DNA from: Telmatospirillum sp.
GTDB taxonomy: Bacteria > Pseudomonadota > Alphaproteobacteria > Rhodospirillales > Magnetospirillaceae
Direction of reading: 5' to 3'
Assembly: GCA_009712185.1 (NCBI GenBank)
Contig: WASQ01000042.1
Span: forward strand, 1-64,000
DNA: 64,000 nt
The notes below the pieces were generated by a model. It was not told the origin of the DNA, did not search any database, and worked only from the letters and a program-made list of their open reading frames with translations. Positions 17,779 through 27,881 of this stretch are shown here, piece after piece; position 1 is the first letter of the stretch; each line of letters begins with the position of its first letter. Made by a program: the position numbers and the translations under genes.

Positions 17779-18717
17779 ATGGACACTCAAACTCTTTCCG
17801 TGATCGACGCCGTCACAGCCCCGACATCCGATCCCCGGCCGCTTGTTCCCCTGGTCGCACGCTTCACCCCCCACCAGGGATCGCACCAGACAGCGATCCC
17901 GGGCCTGCAACTGCACCGTTTTTCCGCTCCCACAGGGCCGATTTTCGGACTTTATCAGCCGCTTTTCTCCATGGTTGTCCAGGGCACGAAGCAGATCTCC
18001 GTTGCGGGGGAGCAGATCCAGTACGATCAGGACAGTTTTCTGGTGACGTCGGTCGATCTCCCTGTCGTCGCCCGGATCACCGATGCCAGCGCACAGACCC
18101 CCTACCTCTGCCTGTCCTTCACCTTGTCACCCCGGAAGATCGCCGAACTGATGCAGGATGCGGGGCTCTCTCCGCCCCAGGGTGACGCCTGCGGCCGTGG
18201 ATTTTCCGTGGGGCGCCTGACTTCGCCCCTCGCGGATGCGGTTTTGAGGCTGGTGCGACTGCTGGAAACCCCCGGCGACATCCCTATTCTTCTGCCGCTG
18301 ATCGAACGGGAGATCTGTTACCGCCTGCTTCACAGCAATCAGGCCTGGAATCTGTGCCATATCACTGTCGCCGACAGCCGGCCGCAACGGATCGCCAAGG
18401 CGATCGAGGTCATGCGGAACCGTTACGCCGAACCGCTCGGGATCGAGGAACTGGCCGCCGCCGTCAATATGAGCGCCTCATCCCTGCACCACCGGTTCAA
18501 GGAGGTCACCGGCATGACCCCGATGCAGTATCAGAAGAATCTGCGCCTCAGAGAAGCGCGGCGACTGATGCTTGCCGAACGGCAGGATACCGCCACGGCG
18601 GCCCATCGCGTGGGCTATGAGAGCCCGTCGCAGTTCAGCCGCGATTATGGGCGGCTTTTCGGCAATCCGCCGGCCCGCGACATCGTGATGCTGCGCCTTC
18701 TTGGCTATACGCTCTGA
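17779..18717 (+). CDS. AraC family regulator (AraC_N/YqhC-like)
   Basis: 312 aa. The N-terminal AraC_N cupin-like domain contains FSMVVQGTKQISVAGEQIQYD and the LPVVARITDAS segment. The C-terminal pair of helix-turn-helices has LGIEELAAAVNMSASSLHHRFKEVTG and ARRLMLAERQDTATAAHRVGYESPSQFSRDYGR. It probably activates the divergent alcohol dehydrogenase; this is inferred from orientation and from the YqhC precedent. The C-terminus is complete (ARDIVMLRLLG). Confidence 0.93.
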   Translation: MDTQTLSVIDAVTAPTSDPRPLVPLVARFTPHQGSHQTAIPGLQLHRFSAPTGPIFGLYQPLFSMVVQGTKQISVAGEQIQYDQDSFLVTSVDLPVVARITDASAQTPYLCLSFTLSPRKIAELMQDAGLSPPQGDACGRGFSVGRLTSPLADAVLRLVRLLETPGDIPILLPLIEREICYRLLHSNQAWNLCHITVADSRPQRIAKAIEVMRNRYAEPLGIEELAAAVNMSASSLHHRFKEVTGMTPMQYQKNLRLREARRLMLAERQDTATAAHRVGYESPSQFSRDYGRLFGNPPARDIVMLRLLGYTL

Positions 18718-18792
18718 CGATCCCCCGACCAGCCGGCCGATCAGACGTCGCGCGAACCTGAACCGGATAGGGCGGGCGTTCCCGCGCAGCGC

Positions 18793-20115
18793 TCACCCTG
18801 CCTCGTTCCTGGCCTCGAAACGGGCGGCGTCGGCGGGATCCAGCCTCACGGTCATATGGGCGGCGGTCTCGTCATCCTCGCGGCTGACGACTTCACCATG
18901 GCGGTACAGCCAGGCGATGGCTGCGCCGTCATCCAGGGGAATGTCGACCGCCACCAGTCGCCGTCCGGCGGCCAGTGTCTTGTCGAGAAGCGCCAGCAGA
19001 TCCCCCTGCCCGGCCCCGGTCACCGCCGACAGGCTGACCGCGCGGGGATTGCGATCGGTGCGGTTCGCCAGGCTCTCCGCCCCCTCGCCGGATAACAGAT
19101 CAATCTTGTTCAGGGCCTCGATCAACCCTTGATCGACCGTCTCGCCGATCCCCAGTTCCCGCAGGACGGTCTCGACGTCGGCCCTTTGCGCCTCGGTATC
19201 GGGATGGGCGATGTCACGGACATGGACAATCACGTCCGCCTCCAGCACCTCCTCCAGCGTGGCCCGGAAAGCGGCGACCAGTTCGTGGGGGAGATCGGAA
19301 ACGAACCCCACCGTATCGGACAGGATCACGGGATGGCCGGACGGCAGAGTCATGCCTCGCATGGTGGGGTCCAGCGTCGCGAACAACTGGTCCTTGGCAA
19401 AGACGTCGGCCCGCGTGAGGGCGTTGAACAATGTCGATTTTCCGGCGTTGGTGTATCCCACCAGCGCCACGATCGGGTAGGGAACGCGACGACGGGCCTG
19501 ACGATGCAGTTCGCGCGTGCGCCTGACCTCGACCAGTTCCTTTTTCAGCTTGGCGATCCGTTCGCCGATCAGGCGCCGGTCAGCCTCGATCTGGGTTTCG
19601 CCGGGCCCGCCCAGAAAACCGAAGCCGCCTCTTTGTCGCTCCAGGTGGGTCCAGGACCGCACCAGACGCGACCGCTGATAGGACAGCGCCGCCAGTTCGA
19701 CCTGAAGACGCCCTTCCCTCGTCCGGGCGCGGGCACCGAAAATCTCGAGAATCAACCCCGTGCGGTCGATGACCTTGGCGTTCCAGGCCCTCTCCAGATT
19801 GCGCTGTTGAACCGGCGACAGATGGCCGTCAACCACCACCAGCCCGATACCGGATTCGGCGACGACGAGGGCCAGACGGTCCACCGTCCCCTGCCCCAGC
19901 AAAGTCGCCGGACGCGGCTTTCCAAGCGGAACGGTCTCGCGGACGACAACCGAAAGATCGATCGCCTCGGCCAACCCGACAGCCTCGTCAAGTCGCGAGG
20001 AAGCCAAACGGGTTTCGAGTCCACGCCCCGCCTCCACCTGCCGCGGGGCCGGGTAAATCACCATGGCGCGGGACGGGGAGGAGTCCCCGTCCCGTTCGGG
20101 TCGATCGTTGCTCAC
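18793..20115 (-). CDS. hflX: GTPase HflX
   Basis: 440 aa. The N-terminal HflX domain has [11 protein letters not shown] and [21 protein letters not shown], followed by [12 protein letters not shown]. The GTPase domain carries G1 [10 protein letters not shown]3 DTVGF and the NKID base-specificity motif. HflX is a ribosome-associated GTPase that splits stalled 70S ribosomes, notably after heat stress. The GTG start overlaps the hfq stop, giving the hfq-hflX order common in proteobacteria and likely translational coupling. Confidence 0.97.
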   Translation of the reverse strand: MSNDRPERDGDSSPSRAMVIYPAPRQVEAGRGLETRLASSRLDEAVGLAEAIDLSVVVRETVPLGKPRPATLLGQGTVDRLALVVAESGIGLVVVDGHLSPVQQRNLERAWNAKVIDRTGLILEIFGARARTREGRLQVELAALSYQRSRLVRSWTHLERQRGGFGFLGGPGETQIEADRRLIGERIAKLKKELVEVRRTRELHRQARRRVPYPIVALVGYTNAGKSTLFNALTRADVFAKDQLFATLDPTMRGMTLPSGHPVILSDTVGFVSDLPHELVAAFRATLEEVLEADVIVHVRDIAHPDTEAQRADVETVLRELGIGETVDQGLIEALNKIDLLSGEGAESLANRTDRNPRAVSLSAVTGAGQGDLLALLDKTLAAGRRLVAVDIPLDDGAAIAWLYRHGEVVSREDDETAAHMTVRLDPADAARFEARNEAG

Positions 20116-20375
20116 GCCTCGTCCGTCGCCTCGTCGTCTTTCGCCGAGGGTTCGAACAGGCTGATCGGCCCACCGGGCATGACGGTGGAAATGGCGTGTT
20201 TATAGACCAGTTGCGTATGACCGTCGCGCCGGAGCAGAACGGAAAAGTTGTCAAACCAGGTCACGATGCCCTGCAATTTGACACCGTTCACCAGGAAAAC
20301 TGTTACGGGCGTCTTGTTCTTACGGATGTAATTCAGGAACACATCCTGAACGTTTTGGTTTTTTTCAGACGACAT
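20112..20375 (-). CDS. hfq: RNA chaperone Hfq
   Basis: 87 aa. Sm1 is [20 protein letters not shown] and Sm2 contains [10 protein letters not shown], the residues of the hexameric poly-U binding face. The start at 20375 ([15 protein letters not shown]) is the conserved one; an upstream in-frame extension to 20450 is not typical. Hfq pairs sRNAs with mRNAs and in alphaproteobacteria also affects nitrogen-regulatory genes such as nifA. Followed by hflX with overlapping stop/start. Confidence 0.98.
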   Translation of the reverse strand: MSSEKNQNVQDVFLNYIRKNKTPVTVFLVNGVKLQGIVTWFDNFSVLLRRDGHTQLVYKHAISTVMPGGPISLFEPSAKDDEATDEA

Positions 20376-20477
20376 TGGTTTGGCTCTTTTCTTATTGGGA
20401 GGGGCTAAAAGACAGGCCGGTTTTGCCCCCATATCCTCAGTTAGCATCAATCGCGAGATATGGGAACCCCTAGTGTT

Positions 20478-20519
20478 CCGATTCTAACGGATGGCACCCA
20501 CACGATCCGTTAGAATCGG
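20478..20519. terminator. Large inverted repeat between gph and hfq
   Basis: Perfect 15-bp arms CCGATTCTAACGGAT (20478-20492) and ATCCGTTAGAATCGG (20505-20519), loop 12 nt. With the next inverted repeat it forms two strong hairpins back to back in the gph-hfq intergenic space, which should insulate hfq from readthrough. Confidence 0.65.
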
Positions 20520-20537
20520 AAAACAAATTAAGCAGTT

Positions 20538-20584
20538 GGTGATCGATCCTGACGCTTGGGACTCAGGCGTCAGGATCGATCACC
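20538..20584 (-). terminator. 18-bp inverted repeat overlapping the gph 3' end
   Basis: Arms GGTGATCGATCCTGACGC (20538-20555) and GCGTCAGGATCGATCACC (20567-20584), loop 11 nt. The right arm encodes the last gph residues and the loop contains the stop. On the minus strand the stem is followed by a T-rich stretch (TTAATTTGTTTT), consistent with a terminator. Confidence 0.8.
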
Positions 20585-21243
20585 AGTTCGCGGACAAGAG
20601 CCAGAAGCGCATTCCCGTCCTTGAGATGCCAGCGGAATGGGGTGCCGTCGAATTCGGCCGGGCCGGGCGGATCGACCCGCATCAACACCGGGACGCATCC
20701 TGTCCTGGCGGCGCAGTCCATGTCCACGGACGCATCGCCGACGAACCACACCGGCCCCTCGGGCCCGCACCCCATCGAGGCGAAGGCCAGATCCACCGGC
20801 GCCGGATCCGGTTTGTCGCGGACCGCGTCGGTGGCGCCGATCACACGGTCGAACATCTCGCCCCAGCCCAGATGAAAGACCTCCTCGCGGAGAAAGTCGC
20901 CGTTCTTGTTGCTGACCACGGCAAGACGGATGCCGTGGTCCCGCAATGCCTCCAGCATGGCCGGGATATGGGGCAATGGCCGCAGATGGTCCAGGTGAAT
21001 GGCGTTAAACACGTCGTAAAACACCTCCCGCGCCTGTTCCCAGCGATGACCGAACAAGCCCGGGAAGGAATCCCTCAGCGACAAGGCCACCCGGGACTTC
21101 ATCTCCCCGAACGTCCACAGCGGATGCCCCATCCGCTCCAGCGTGCGGTTCATCGCCTCGTGAATGCAGGCCCAACTGTCGACCAGGGTATTATCCCAAT
21201 CGAAGATCACGCCTTTCGGCGCCCGGTCGCGGTCCGGACTCAC
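20563..21243 (-). CDS. HAD family hydrolase, phosphoglycolate phosphatase-like
   Basis: 226 aa. HAD motifs: I is DWDNTLVDS with nucleophile and acid/base Asp, II is VVSNK, III is the Lys in DKPDPAPVD, and IV is FVGDASVDMD. A four-helix cap follows motif I. The best guess is a Gph-like phosphoglycolate phosphatase, but HAD substrate prediction is unreliable. The start is GTG21243. It lies 28 bp downstream of trkA on the same strand and ends in an 18-bp inverted repeat that includes its last codons. Confidence 0.88.
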   Translation of the reverse strand: MSPDRDRAPKGVIFDWDNTLVDSWACIHEAMNRTLERMGHPLWTFGEMKSRVALSLRDSFPGLFGHRWEQAREVFYDVFNAIHLDHLRPLPHIPAMLEALRDHGIRLAVVSNKNGDFLREEVFHLGWGEMFDRVIGATDAVRDKPDPAPVDLAFASMGCGPEGPVWFVGDASVDMDCAARTGCVPVLMRVDPPGPAEFDGTPFRWHLKDGNALLALVRELVIDPDA

Positions 21244-21271
21244 GGTCCTGCTCCAATAGATCGTGTCATCT

Positions 21272-22648
21272 TCAGAAAAATTCCAACCTGACGGAGAACA
21301 TTTTTTCGACCTTCTTCACCGCATCGGTGGCGGCGAACAGGACGACGCGATCACCGCTCTGCACCACCGTGGTCCCGCGCGGGCTGATCACCTTGTCATT
21401 GCGGACCACCGCGCCCAGCAGGACTCCGGTCGGCAGCTTGATTTCCTTCAGCGGCTTGCCGACCAGCGGCGACGTCTCCATCGCGTCCGCCTCGATCAGT
21501 TCGCCGAACCCCTCATGGATCGAATGGACGGAATGGATGCGGCCGCGCCGGACGTGATGCAGGATGTTCGAAACCGTGATCGCGCGGGGACTGATCACCA
21601 CGTCGATCCCGAGCGTGCTCATCAAAGGCGCGTAATCGGTCTTGTTGACCAGCGCCATGACCCGTTTGGCCCCATGGCGTTTCGCCAGAAGCGCCGACAG
21701 AACGTTCGTTTCGTCGTCGTTGGTCACGGCCACAACGGTTTCGGCGGCACCGACGTTGGCCTCCTCCAGCAGGGCGGAGTCCAGAACATCACCATTCAGA
21801 ACCAGACTGTCGGGCAAATTCTTGGCAACCTGTTCCGCGCGAGACCGGTCGGCCTCGATCACCTTGACGCCACAGCCGTTCGGCAAGGTGGCAATCTGCT
21901 GGGCCAGGAACTGGCCGATATTGCCGCCGCCGAAGATCACCACGCTGCGGGCTTCCGGCTCCTCATGGCCGAAAGCGGTCATGGCGCGACGGATATGCTG
22001 GGTATCCACGACGAAGAGAACCTCATCGCCGGCCAGCATCTGGTCCTCGGCCGAAGGAACGATCGCGCGGCCGTCGCGCACGATGCCCACGACGACGATA
22101 TTGAGATCCGGGAAGAGCACCGTCAGTTGCCGGAGCGGCGTATTGACGAGCGGCGTGTCCTCGGTGCAGCGCACGCCGATCAGGCGGACCTTGTCGCCAG
22201 CCAGCGGGATCACCTCGATGGCGCCGGGCACCTGAAGGCGCCGGATGATCGACCGCGCGACTTCGATTTCAGGGGAAATGATGACATCGATGGGCAGATG
22301 ATCCGGACTGAAGAGATTGGCCCAGATCGGCTGCAAATAGCTCTGGCTGCGCACGCGCGCGATCGTGGTCGGCACGTTGAACAGCGAATGCGCAACCTGG
22401 CAGGCAACCATATTGACCTCATCGGCCGCGGTCACCGCGATCACCATGTCGGCATCCGCCGCCCCCGCCTGCTCCAGAATCGGCGGATGGGAGGCGTGAC
22501 CCAGGACACACTGCACTTCGAGCGTATCGCTCATTTTGCGGATCAGGTCCTGGCGCTGATCGATGACGGTGACGTCGTTATCCTCGTTCGAAAGATAACG
22601 CGCGATATTGAAGCCGACCTGGCCCGCGCCGCAGACGATGACTTTCAT
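21272..22648 (-). CDS. trkA: Trk potassium uptake NAD-binding regulatory protein TrkA
   Basis: 458 aa with duplicated architecture: TrkA_N (GAGQVGFNIARYL, residues about 7-19), a TrkA_C half, a second Rossmann unit (FGGGNIGQFLAQQ) and a second TrkA_C. It binds NAD(H) and gates the TrkH/TrkG K+ channel on the inner face of the membrane. trkA downstream of ntrX is the usual order in this group of bacteria. No trkH lies in the window. Confidence 0.97.
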   Translation of the reverse strand: MKVIVCGAGQVGFNIARYLSNEDNDVTVIDQRQDLIRKMSDTLEVQCVLGHASHPPILEQAGAADADMVIAVTAADEVNMVACQVAHSLFNVPTTIARVRSQSYLQPIWANLFSPDHLPIDVIISPEIEVARSIIRRLQVPGAIEVIPLAGDKVRLIGVRCTEDTPLVNTPLRQLTVLFPDLNIVVVGIVRDGRAIVPSAEDQMLAGDEVLFVVDTQHIRRAMTAFGHEEPEARSVVIFGGGNIGQFLAQQIATLPNGCGVKVIEADRSRAEQVAKNLPDSLVLNGDVLDSALLEEANVGAAETVVAVTNDDETNVLSALLAKRHGAKRVMALVNKTDYAPLMSTLGIDVVISPRAITVSNILHHVRRGRIHSVHSIHEGFGELIEADAMETSPLVGKPLKEIKLPTGVLLGAVVRNDKVISPRGTTVVQSGDRVVLFAATDAVKKVEKMFSVRLEFF

Positions 22649-22749
22649 GGCAGCCCCGTGCTCCCGATTTCCATGGGACAGGCGCCATAAGGGCCGGCCG
22701 CCCCTCTCCTGCCGGAGCGCGACCCGCCTGACACCCGCCGTTGACCTTG

Positions 22750-24138
22750 TTACGAACGCGCCTTCTCGTCGGAACTGACGCCAAGAGATTTCAATTTCCG
22801 GTGCAACGCCGACCGCTCCATCCCGACGAATGTGGCCGTCCGGGAAATATTGCCCCCAAACCGGGTCACCTGCGCCAGAAGATATTCGCGTTCGAACACC
22901 TCCCTCGCCTCGCGCAGAGGCAGCGTCATGATCTCGCTCGACTTTTCCCAGCGCAGGACGGCCGGTGTGATGGCGCCGATTTCAGGCGGCAACATGTCCG
23001 CCCGCATCGGTTCCCGGCTGTCGCCGGGCGCCATGATCAGAAGCCAGTCCATCACATTGCGCAGTTGCCGGGCATTACCGGGCCAGTCATAGGCCTGCAG
23101 GGCCGCCATCGCATCCTCGGCGATCAACCGGCTGGGGAGCCCCGCGCTCTGCGCCGAGCGTTGCATGAAATGGTTGGCTAACAGGGGAATGTCCTCGCGC
23201 CGTTCGCGAAGCGCCGGCAGGCGCAAGGGAACGACATTCAGCCGGTAATAGAGATCCTCACGGAACCGGCCGGCGGCGATTTCCGTCGGCAGGTCGCGGT
23301 TGGTGGTCGCCATCACCCGGACGTCAACCTCTACCCGGCGGCCGCCGCCGACCCGCTCGAACGTCTGCTCCTGCAGGACCCGCACGATCTTGCCCTGGGT
23401 TTCGAGCGGCATGTCCGCCACTTCGTCCAGCACCATGGTCCCGCCGTGCGCCTGCTCGAACGTCCCGACCTTGCGCTCCCCCTCCGGCATCGATTCGATG
23501 CCGAACAGTTCCGCTTCCATCCGCTCGGGATGCATCGCGGCGCAATTGACCACCACGAAGGGACCGCTGGCCCGCTTCGACAGCCGGTGCAGCATACGGG
23601 CCACCACTTCCTTGCCCACACCGGCCGGACCGGTGATCAGCACGCGAGATCCGGTCGGCGCCACCCGTTCGATGGCCTGCCGCAGATGGTTGATCGCCGA
23701 GGAATGGCCCAGCAACTCCTCGTCGCCCCCGGCGCGCTGCTTCAATTCCTCGATTTCACGGCGCCGGCGCGCGGACTCGATCGCGCGCGCCACGGCCAGC
23801 AGCAGACGATCGGCCTGGAACGGCTTTTCGATGAACTCGTAGGCGCCCTGCTTGATGGCGGACACCGCCGTCTCGATGGTGCCATGGCCGCTCATCATCA
23901 CGACCGGAACGGTCGGATGGTGGCGTTTGATTTCGGTCAGGATGCCAAGACCGTCGAGCCGGCTTCCCTGGAGCCAGATATCAAGCAGGACGAGGCTTGG
24001 CCGGCGACCCCGGATCGCTTCCAGGGCGGCGTCACTGTCCGCCGCCTCCCGCGTCTGATAGCCTTCGTCGCCCAGCAGGCCGGCGACCAGGGAGCGGATG
24101 TCCGCTTCGTCGTCGACGATGAGAATGTCATGCGCCAT
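22750..24138 (-). CDS. ntrX: Nitrogen/redox response regulator NtrX
   Basis: 462 aa: receiver (acid pocket DDEAD, phosphoacceptor Asp in LVLLDIWLQGS near residue 55), AAA+ domain and C-terminal Fis-type helix (GGNISRTATFVGMERSALHRKLKSLG). The Walker A is ITGPAGVGKEVVAR. The region where sigma54 activators carry GAFTGA reads ESMPEGERKVGTFEQAHGG, so the sigma54-contacting loop is missing, as in other alphaproteobacterial NtrX proteins, which act on sigma70-type promoters. Its start overlaps the ntrY end by 11 bp. Confidence 0.97.
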   Translation of the reverse strand: MAHDILIVDDEADIRSLVAGLLGDEGYQTREAADSDAALEAIRGRRPSLVLLDIWLQGSRLDGLGILTEIKRHHPTVPVVMMSGHGTIETAVSAIKQGAYEFIEKPFQADRLLLAVARAIESARRRREIEELKQRAGGDEELLGHSSAINHLRQAIERVAPTGSRVLITGPAGVGKEVVARMLHRLSKRASGPFVVVNCAAMHPERMEAELFGIESMPEGERKVGTFEQAHGGTMVLDEVADMPLETQGKIVRVLQEQTFERVGGGRRVEVDVRVMATTNRDLPTEIAAGRFREDLYYRLNVVPLRLPALRERREDIPLLANHFMQRSAQSAGLPSRLIAEDAMAALQAYDWPGNARQLRNVMDWLLIMAPGDSREPMRADMLPPEIGAITPAVLRWEKSSEIMTLPLREAREVFEREYLLAQVTRFGGNISRTATFVGMERSALHRKLKSLGVSSDEKARS

Positions 24139-26380
24139 GAAGATTCACCGTGTCCGTCGCCACGATGGCAGGATTGTCGTCCTCGGTCCGGAAGACAAGG
24201 CTGACATGGGCGCCACCGCCCTCGGCATCCTCCATCACCAACTCACCTCTATGGTCTTCCATGATTTTTTTCACGATGGCAAGGCCCAATCCGGTTCCTT
24301 TCACTCGCGTCGTCACATAGGGTTCGGCAAGCCGGTCCCGCAATTCAACGGGAAGGCCGCGACCATTGTCCTTGACCGAAACGACAACACTTCCCATTCG
24401 GTGCCCGATCTCCACGGTGATTTTCCCTCGCGGCAGGTTGTCGCCCTGCCGTCCTTCGATCGCCTCGACGGCGTTTTTCAGCAGATTGGTCATGGCTTGG
24501 CCGATCTGCCGGACGTCACAGGGAATTGTCACAGGCTCATTGGGGAATTGGCAATCAAAACTGACACTGGGATAGCCCGTCCTGGCAAGGAAAACCGCCT
24601 GCCGGATCACGTCGATGAGATCGTCTGTCTTCATGATCGGCGCCGGCATGCGCGCGAACGATGAGAATTCATCGACCATCCGGCCAATATCGCCAACCTG
24701 GCGGATGATCGTATCCGTGCAGTTGAGGAATGTTTCCGGATCCGTTTCAATCTGCTTCAGATATTTTCTCTTCAGACGTTCGGCCGAGAGCTGAATCGGC
24801 GTCAACGGATTCTTGATCTCATGGGCGATGCGGCGCGCGACGTCGGCCCAGGCAGCCTTCCGCTGCGCCGACAAAAGTTCCGTGATGTCGTCGATCGTGA
24901 CAACGAATCCGGTCACGTCGGCATCGTCCTGCTCCGCCACGATCCGCACCAGCAGGGCGCGGGTCCGCCCCTTGCGGAAGACCTTCAGTTCATCCTGGAC
25001 AGGACGGTCGGGCCGACGGCAAACGGCGGAGAACAGCGCCTCGACCTCCGGGAACATGGCGGTCAAAGGATTTCCCGCCATTGTCTCTGCGTCGAGCGAC
25101 AGATATTCGGCGGCGTAACGATTGGGCAACTCGACAATACCGGCACGGTCGAGACCGATGACGCCGGCGGAAACACCGGCCAGAACCGCCTCTGTGAACC
25201 GGTTGCGCTCATCCAGTTCCCGATTGGCGTCCATCAGGTCCTGACGCTGGGTTTCAAGCTGGCGCGTCATGCGGTTGAAGGCCCGGCTCAACGACCCGAG
25301 TTCGTCGGCCGATCCTTCCTCGGCCACGCGCGCGGTCATGTCGCCGCCCCGGATCCGCTCCGCGGCGTCGATCAGCCGCACGATCGGCGTGGCGAGCTGA
25401 TTGGCGAGAGTGAGGCCGACCCACATGGCCGCCAGCAGCAACAGCAGGGCCACCAGCACAAAAATCGCCGAAAAGGTCAGTTCCAGCCCGGAGCGGGTCA
25501 GTTCGAGCTGCTTATATTCGGCGACCGCGCGACTGGTGCGATCCATATGGTCGATCACCTTCGGATCGACCGCCCGGCCAACATAGAGATAGACATCGAT
25601 CAGGCTGGCGCTTTCCAGCTTGACCAGGGCGCGCACACGCTGATCACCCGAATTGGTCAGGACCGCCACCTCGCCCGACCGCGCCCGTTCGATCGCCCAG
25701 TTGGGAATGCTGTCGATCGACAGTTCCATAGAAAAGGCGAGCCCGGCGCGGGCCAGGATCTGGCGCGACGCATCGAAGACGATGGCTTCGGACAGACCGC
25801 GCACCGCGGCCTGCGCGCCCACGATCTGGGTCAGCCGGTAGGGATTGCGAAACAATCCGGGCCCCTCGCGCGCCAGATCGTTCGCCATCGCCAGGGCATC
25901 ACCGCCGATGACCTGCTGATGTTCCTCCAGATAGGCTTTGGCCACCGCGAGGGACTCATCAACCGCCGTGCTGACACGGCGGTTGAACCACTGCTCGACG
26001 CCGAAATTGATCACCAGAGTCGAAAAGACCGCGACCAGGATGGCAGGCGTGATCGCCACCACGGAGAACATCAGGACCAGCCGCACATGCAACTTCGACC
26101 CGGCGGCGCCGGCCCGACGCTCCGCCCACACGCGGACCAGCCGCCGGCCGATCAGCGCGGCCAGCAGCAGCATGAACACCATGTCCACGCCCAGCATGGA
26201 GAACACGGTCCGGGGGTTCGGCCCCTTCAAAGGCCCGCCGCCGGTAACCACGGCATAGGTGGCCATCCCCGAGGCCATCACCGCCAGGGCCAGAACCAGC
26301 ACAAGCTGGCGAGCCGTCCCCGGCCTCTGCCACCAGAGTCTGAGGCGTTCCGTCACTGTCCGCGGGCCGTTCGCTTCCAT
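24128..26380 (-). CDS. ntrY: Sensor histidine kinase NtrY
   Basis: 750 aa membrane kinase. Two or three N-terminal membrane helices (LVLVLALAVMASGMATYAVV, then VDMVFMLLLAALIG) and a periplasmic domain precede a further helix, then HAMP (TPIVRLIDAAERIRGGDMTARV), PAS, HisKA with phospho-His in IAHEIKNPLTPIQLSAERL, and HATPase (NLLKNAVEAIEG, DNGRGLP, GTGLGLAIVKKIMEDH). It phosphorylates NtrX in response to nitrogen and oxygen or redox status. ATG26380 is preferred over TTG26416. Sits between ntrC and ntrX in one long operon. Confidence 0.96.
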   Translation of the reverse strand: MEANGPRTVTERLRLWWQRPGTARQLVLVLALAVMASGMATYAVVTGGGPLKGPNPRTVFSMLGVDMVFMLLLAALIGRRLVRVWAERRAGAAGSKLHVRLVLMFSVVAITPAILVAVFSTLVINFGVEQWFNRRVSTAVDESLAVAKAYLEEHQQVIGGDALAMANDLAREGPGLFRNPYRLTQIVGAQAAVRGLSEAIVFDASRQILARAGLAFSMELSIDSIPNWAIERARSGEVAVLTNSGDQRVRALVKLESASLIDVYLYVGRAVDPKVIDHMDRTSRAVAEYKQLELTRSGLELTFSAIFVLVALLLLLAAMWVGLTLANQLATPIVRLIDAAERIRGGDMTARVAEEGSADELGSLSRAFNRMTRQLETQRQDLMDANRELDERNRFTEAVLAGVSAGVIGLDRAGIVELPNRYAAEYLSLDAETMAGNPLTAMFPEVEALFSAVCRRPDRPVQDELKVFRKGRTRALLVRIVAEQDDADVTGFVVTIDDITELLSAQRKAAWADVARRIAHEIKNPLTPIQLSAERLKRKYLKQIETDPETFLNCTDTIIRQVGDIGRMVDEFSSFARMPAPIMKTDDLIDVIRQAVFLARTGYPSVSFDCQFPNEPVTIPCDVRQIGQAMTNLLKNAVEAIEGRQGDNLPRGKITVEIGHRMGSVVVSVKDNGRGLPVELRDRLAEPYVTTRVKGTGLGLAIVKKIMEDHRGELVMEDAEGGGAHVSLVFRTEDDNPAIVATDTVNLHGA

Positions 26381-26438
26381 CTTCCCTATCCGCGGCCGAA
26401 CGCCCCCGGGCCGCAAAAGCCCGGGGATGCAATGCCGG

Positions 26439-27881
26439 TCATTTCAAACCGCGCACGACCTGGATATCGAGATCCTTGATCTTCTTGCGCAAGGTGTTCC
26501 GGTTCAATCCCAGCACCTGGGCCGCCTTGATCTGGTTGCCGCGCGTGGCCTCCAGCGTCAGCGTGATCAGCGGGCGTTCGATCTCGTGCAGGACGCGGTC
26601 ATACACTCCGGCGGTCGGCAGACCATCGGTATGGGCGGCGAAATATTCCCGCAGATGCCGCTCCACCGTCGCGCTCAGCCCCTCGCTTTCCGGCTGTGCC
26701 GGCGGATCTCCGGCGGCAACGGCGCTGGAAAGCTCGGCTTCGACGACCTCGATCCCGATGACTTCCTGGGAATAGAGCGCGGCCAAGCGGCGCACCAGAT
26801 TTTCGAGTTCGCGCACATTTCCCGGCCAGCGATGGCGCTTCAGGCGTTCCATAGCCAGCGAATCGATCGTCTTGGACGGCAGCCCTTCCGAGGTCGCCAT
26901 GGACAGAAAATGCCGCACCAGTTCGGGAATGTCCTCCGTCCGTTCGCGAAGCGGCGGCAGACGGATCGGCACCACATTGAGGCGGTAGAACAGATCCTCG
27001 CGGAACAGTCCCTGGCGGATCAACTGGGTCAGATCACGATGCGTGGCGGCAACGATGCGGACATTGGCCTTAATCGGCGTCCGGCCGCCGACCGTTGTAT
27101 ATTCGCCTTCCTGCAAAACCCGCAAAAGCCGGGTCTGCGCCTCGGGTGGCATGTCCCCGATCTCGTCCAGGAACAGGGTCCCGCCCTCGGCCTGTTCGAA
27201 ACGGCCCGACGCGCGCTGAGTGGCGCCGGTGAAGGCGCCCTTTTCATGTCCGAAGAGTTCGCTCTCGATCAGTTCGCGCGGAATGGCCGCCATATTGATG
27301 GCGACAAACGGCCCGTTGCGCCGCTTGCCGTAATCGTGCAGCGCGCGGGCCACCAGTTCCTTGCCGGTCCCGGATTCGCCGGTGATCATCACCGACAGAT
27401 CGGTTCCCATCAGGCGGGCCAGGGTCCGGTAGATCTCCTGCATGGCGGGTGAACGCCCGATCAGCGGCAGTTCTTCCTCGCCGTCGGCGGCCGCGTCCTC
27501 GCTGGCCGGCGTCTTGGCCGCCGCCAGCGCCCGCTGGACGACCCCCACCAGTTCGCGGATATCAAAAGGTTTTGGAAGATACTCGAACGCGCCGCGCTGC
27601 GCCGCCTTGACGGCCGTCAGCAGGGTGTTCTGCGCGCTCATGACAATGATCCGGAGATCGGGGCGGATCTTTTTGATGCGCGGCAACAGGTCGAGACCGT
27701 TCTCGTCAGGCATCACCACGTCGGTGATAACCAGATCGCCCTCGCCGTCCGACACCCAGCGCCACAGGGTGGCGGCATTGCCGGTGGTGCGCACCTCATA
27801 ACCGGCGCGTCCAAGGGCCTGCGACAGAACGGTACGGATGCCGCGGTCGTCGTCGGCAACCAGGATGGTCGATGGGATCAT
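26439..27881 (-). CDS. ntrC: Nitrogen regulation response regulator NtrC
   Basis: 480 aa: receiver (DDDRG, phosphoacceptor Asp in [13 protein letters not shown]), AAA+ domain with Walker [10 protein letters not shown], the sigma54-binding loop EKGAFTGA, Walker [14 protein letters not shown], and a Fis-type HTH ([24 protein letters not shown]). Once phosphorylated by NtrB it activates sigma54 promoters for nitrogen assimilation. ATG overlaps the ntrB stop (TGATG). A palindrome resembling its binding site lies upstream of dusB. Confidence 0.98.
   Translation of the reverse strand: MIPSTILVADDDRGIRTVLSQALGRAGYEVRTTGNAATLWRWVSDGEGDLVITDVVMPDENGLDLLPRIKKIRPDLRIIVMSAQNTLLTAVKAAQRGAFEYLPKPFDIRELVGVVQRALAAAKTPASEDAAADGEEELPLIGRSPAMQEIYRTLARLMGTDLSVMITGESGTGKELVARALHDYGKRRNGPFVAINMAAIPRELIESELFGHEKGAFTGATQRASGRFEQAEGGTLFLDEIGDMPPEAQTRLLRVLQEGEYTTVGGRTPIKANVRIVAATHRDLTQLIRQGLFREDLFYRLNVVPIRLPPLRERTEDIPELVRHFLSMATSEGLPSKTIDSLAMERLKRHRWPGNVRELENLVRRLAALYSQEVIGIEVVEAELSSAVAAGDPPAQPESEGLSATVERHLREYFAAHTDGLPTAGVYDRVLHEIERPLITLTLEATRGNQIKAAQVLGLNRNTLRKKIKDLDIQVVRGLK

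Noticed and set aside
21263-22690. 475-codon plus-strand open frame
   Set aside because: Antisense to trkA, no recognisable domain.
24821-26479. 552-codon plus-strand open frame
   Set aside because: Antisense shadow of ntrY, rich in Arg/His/Gln and lacking any domain.
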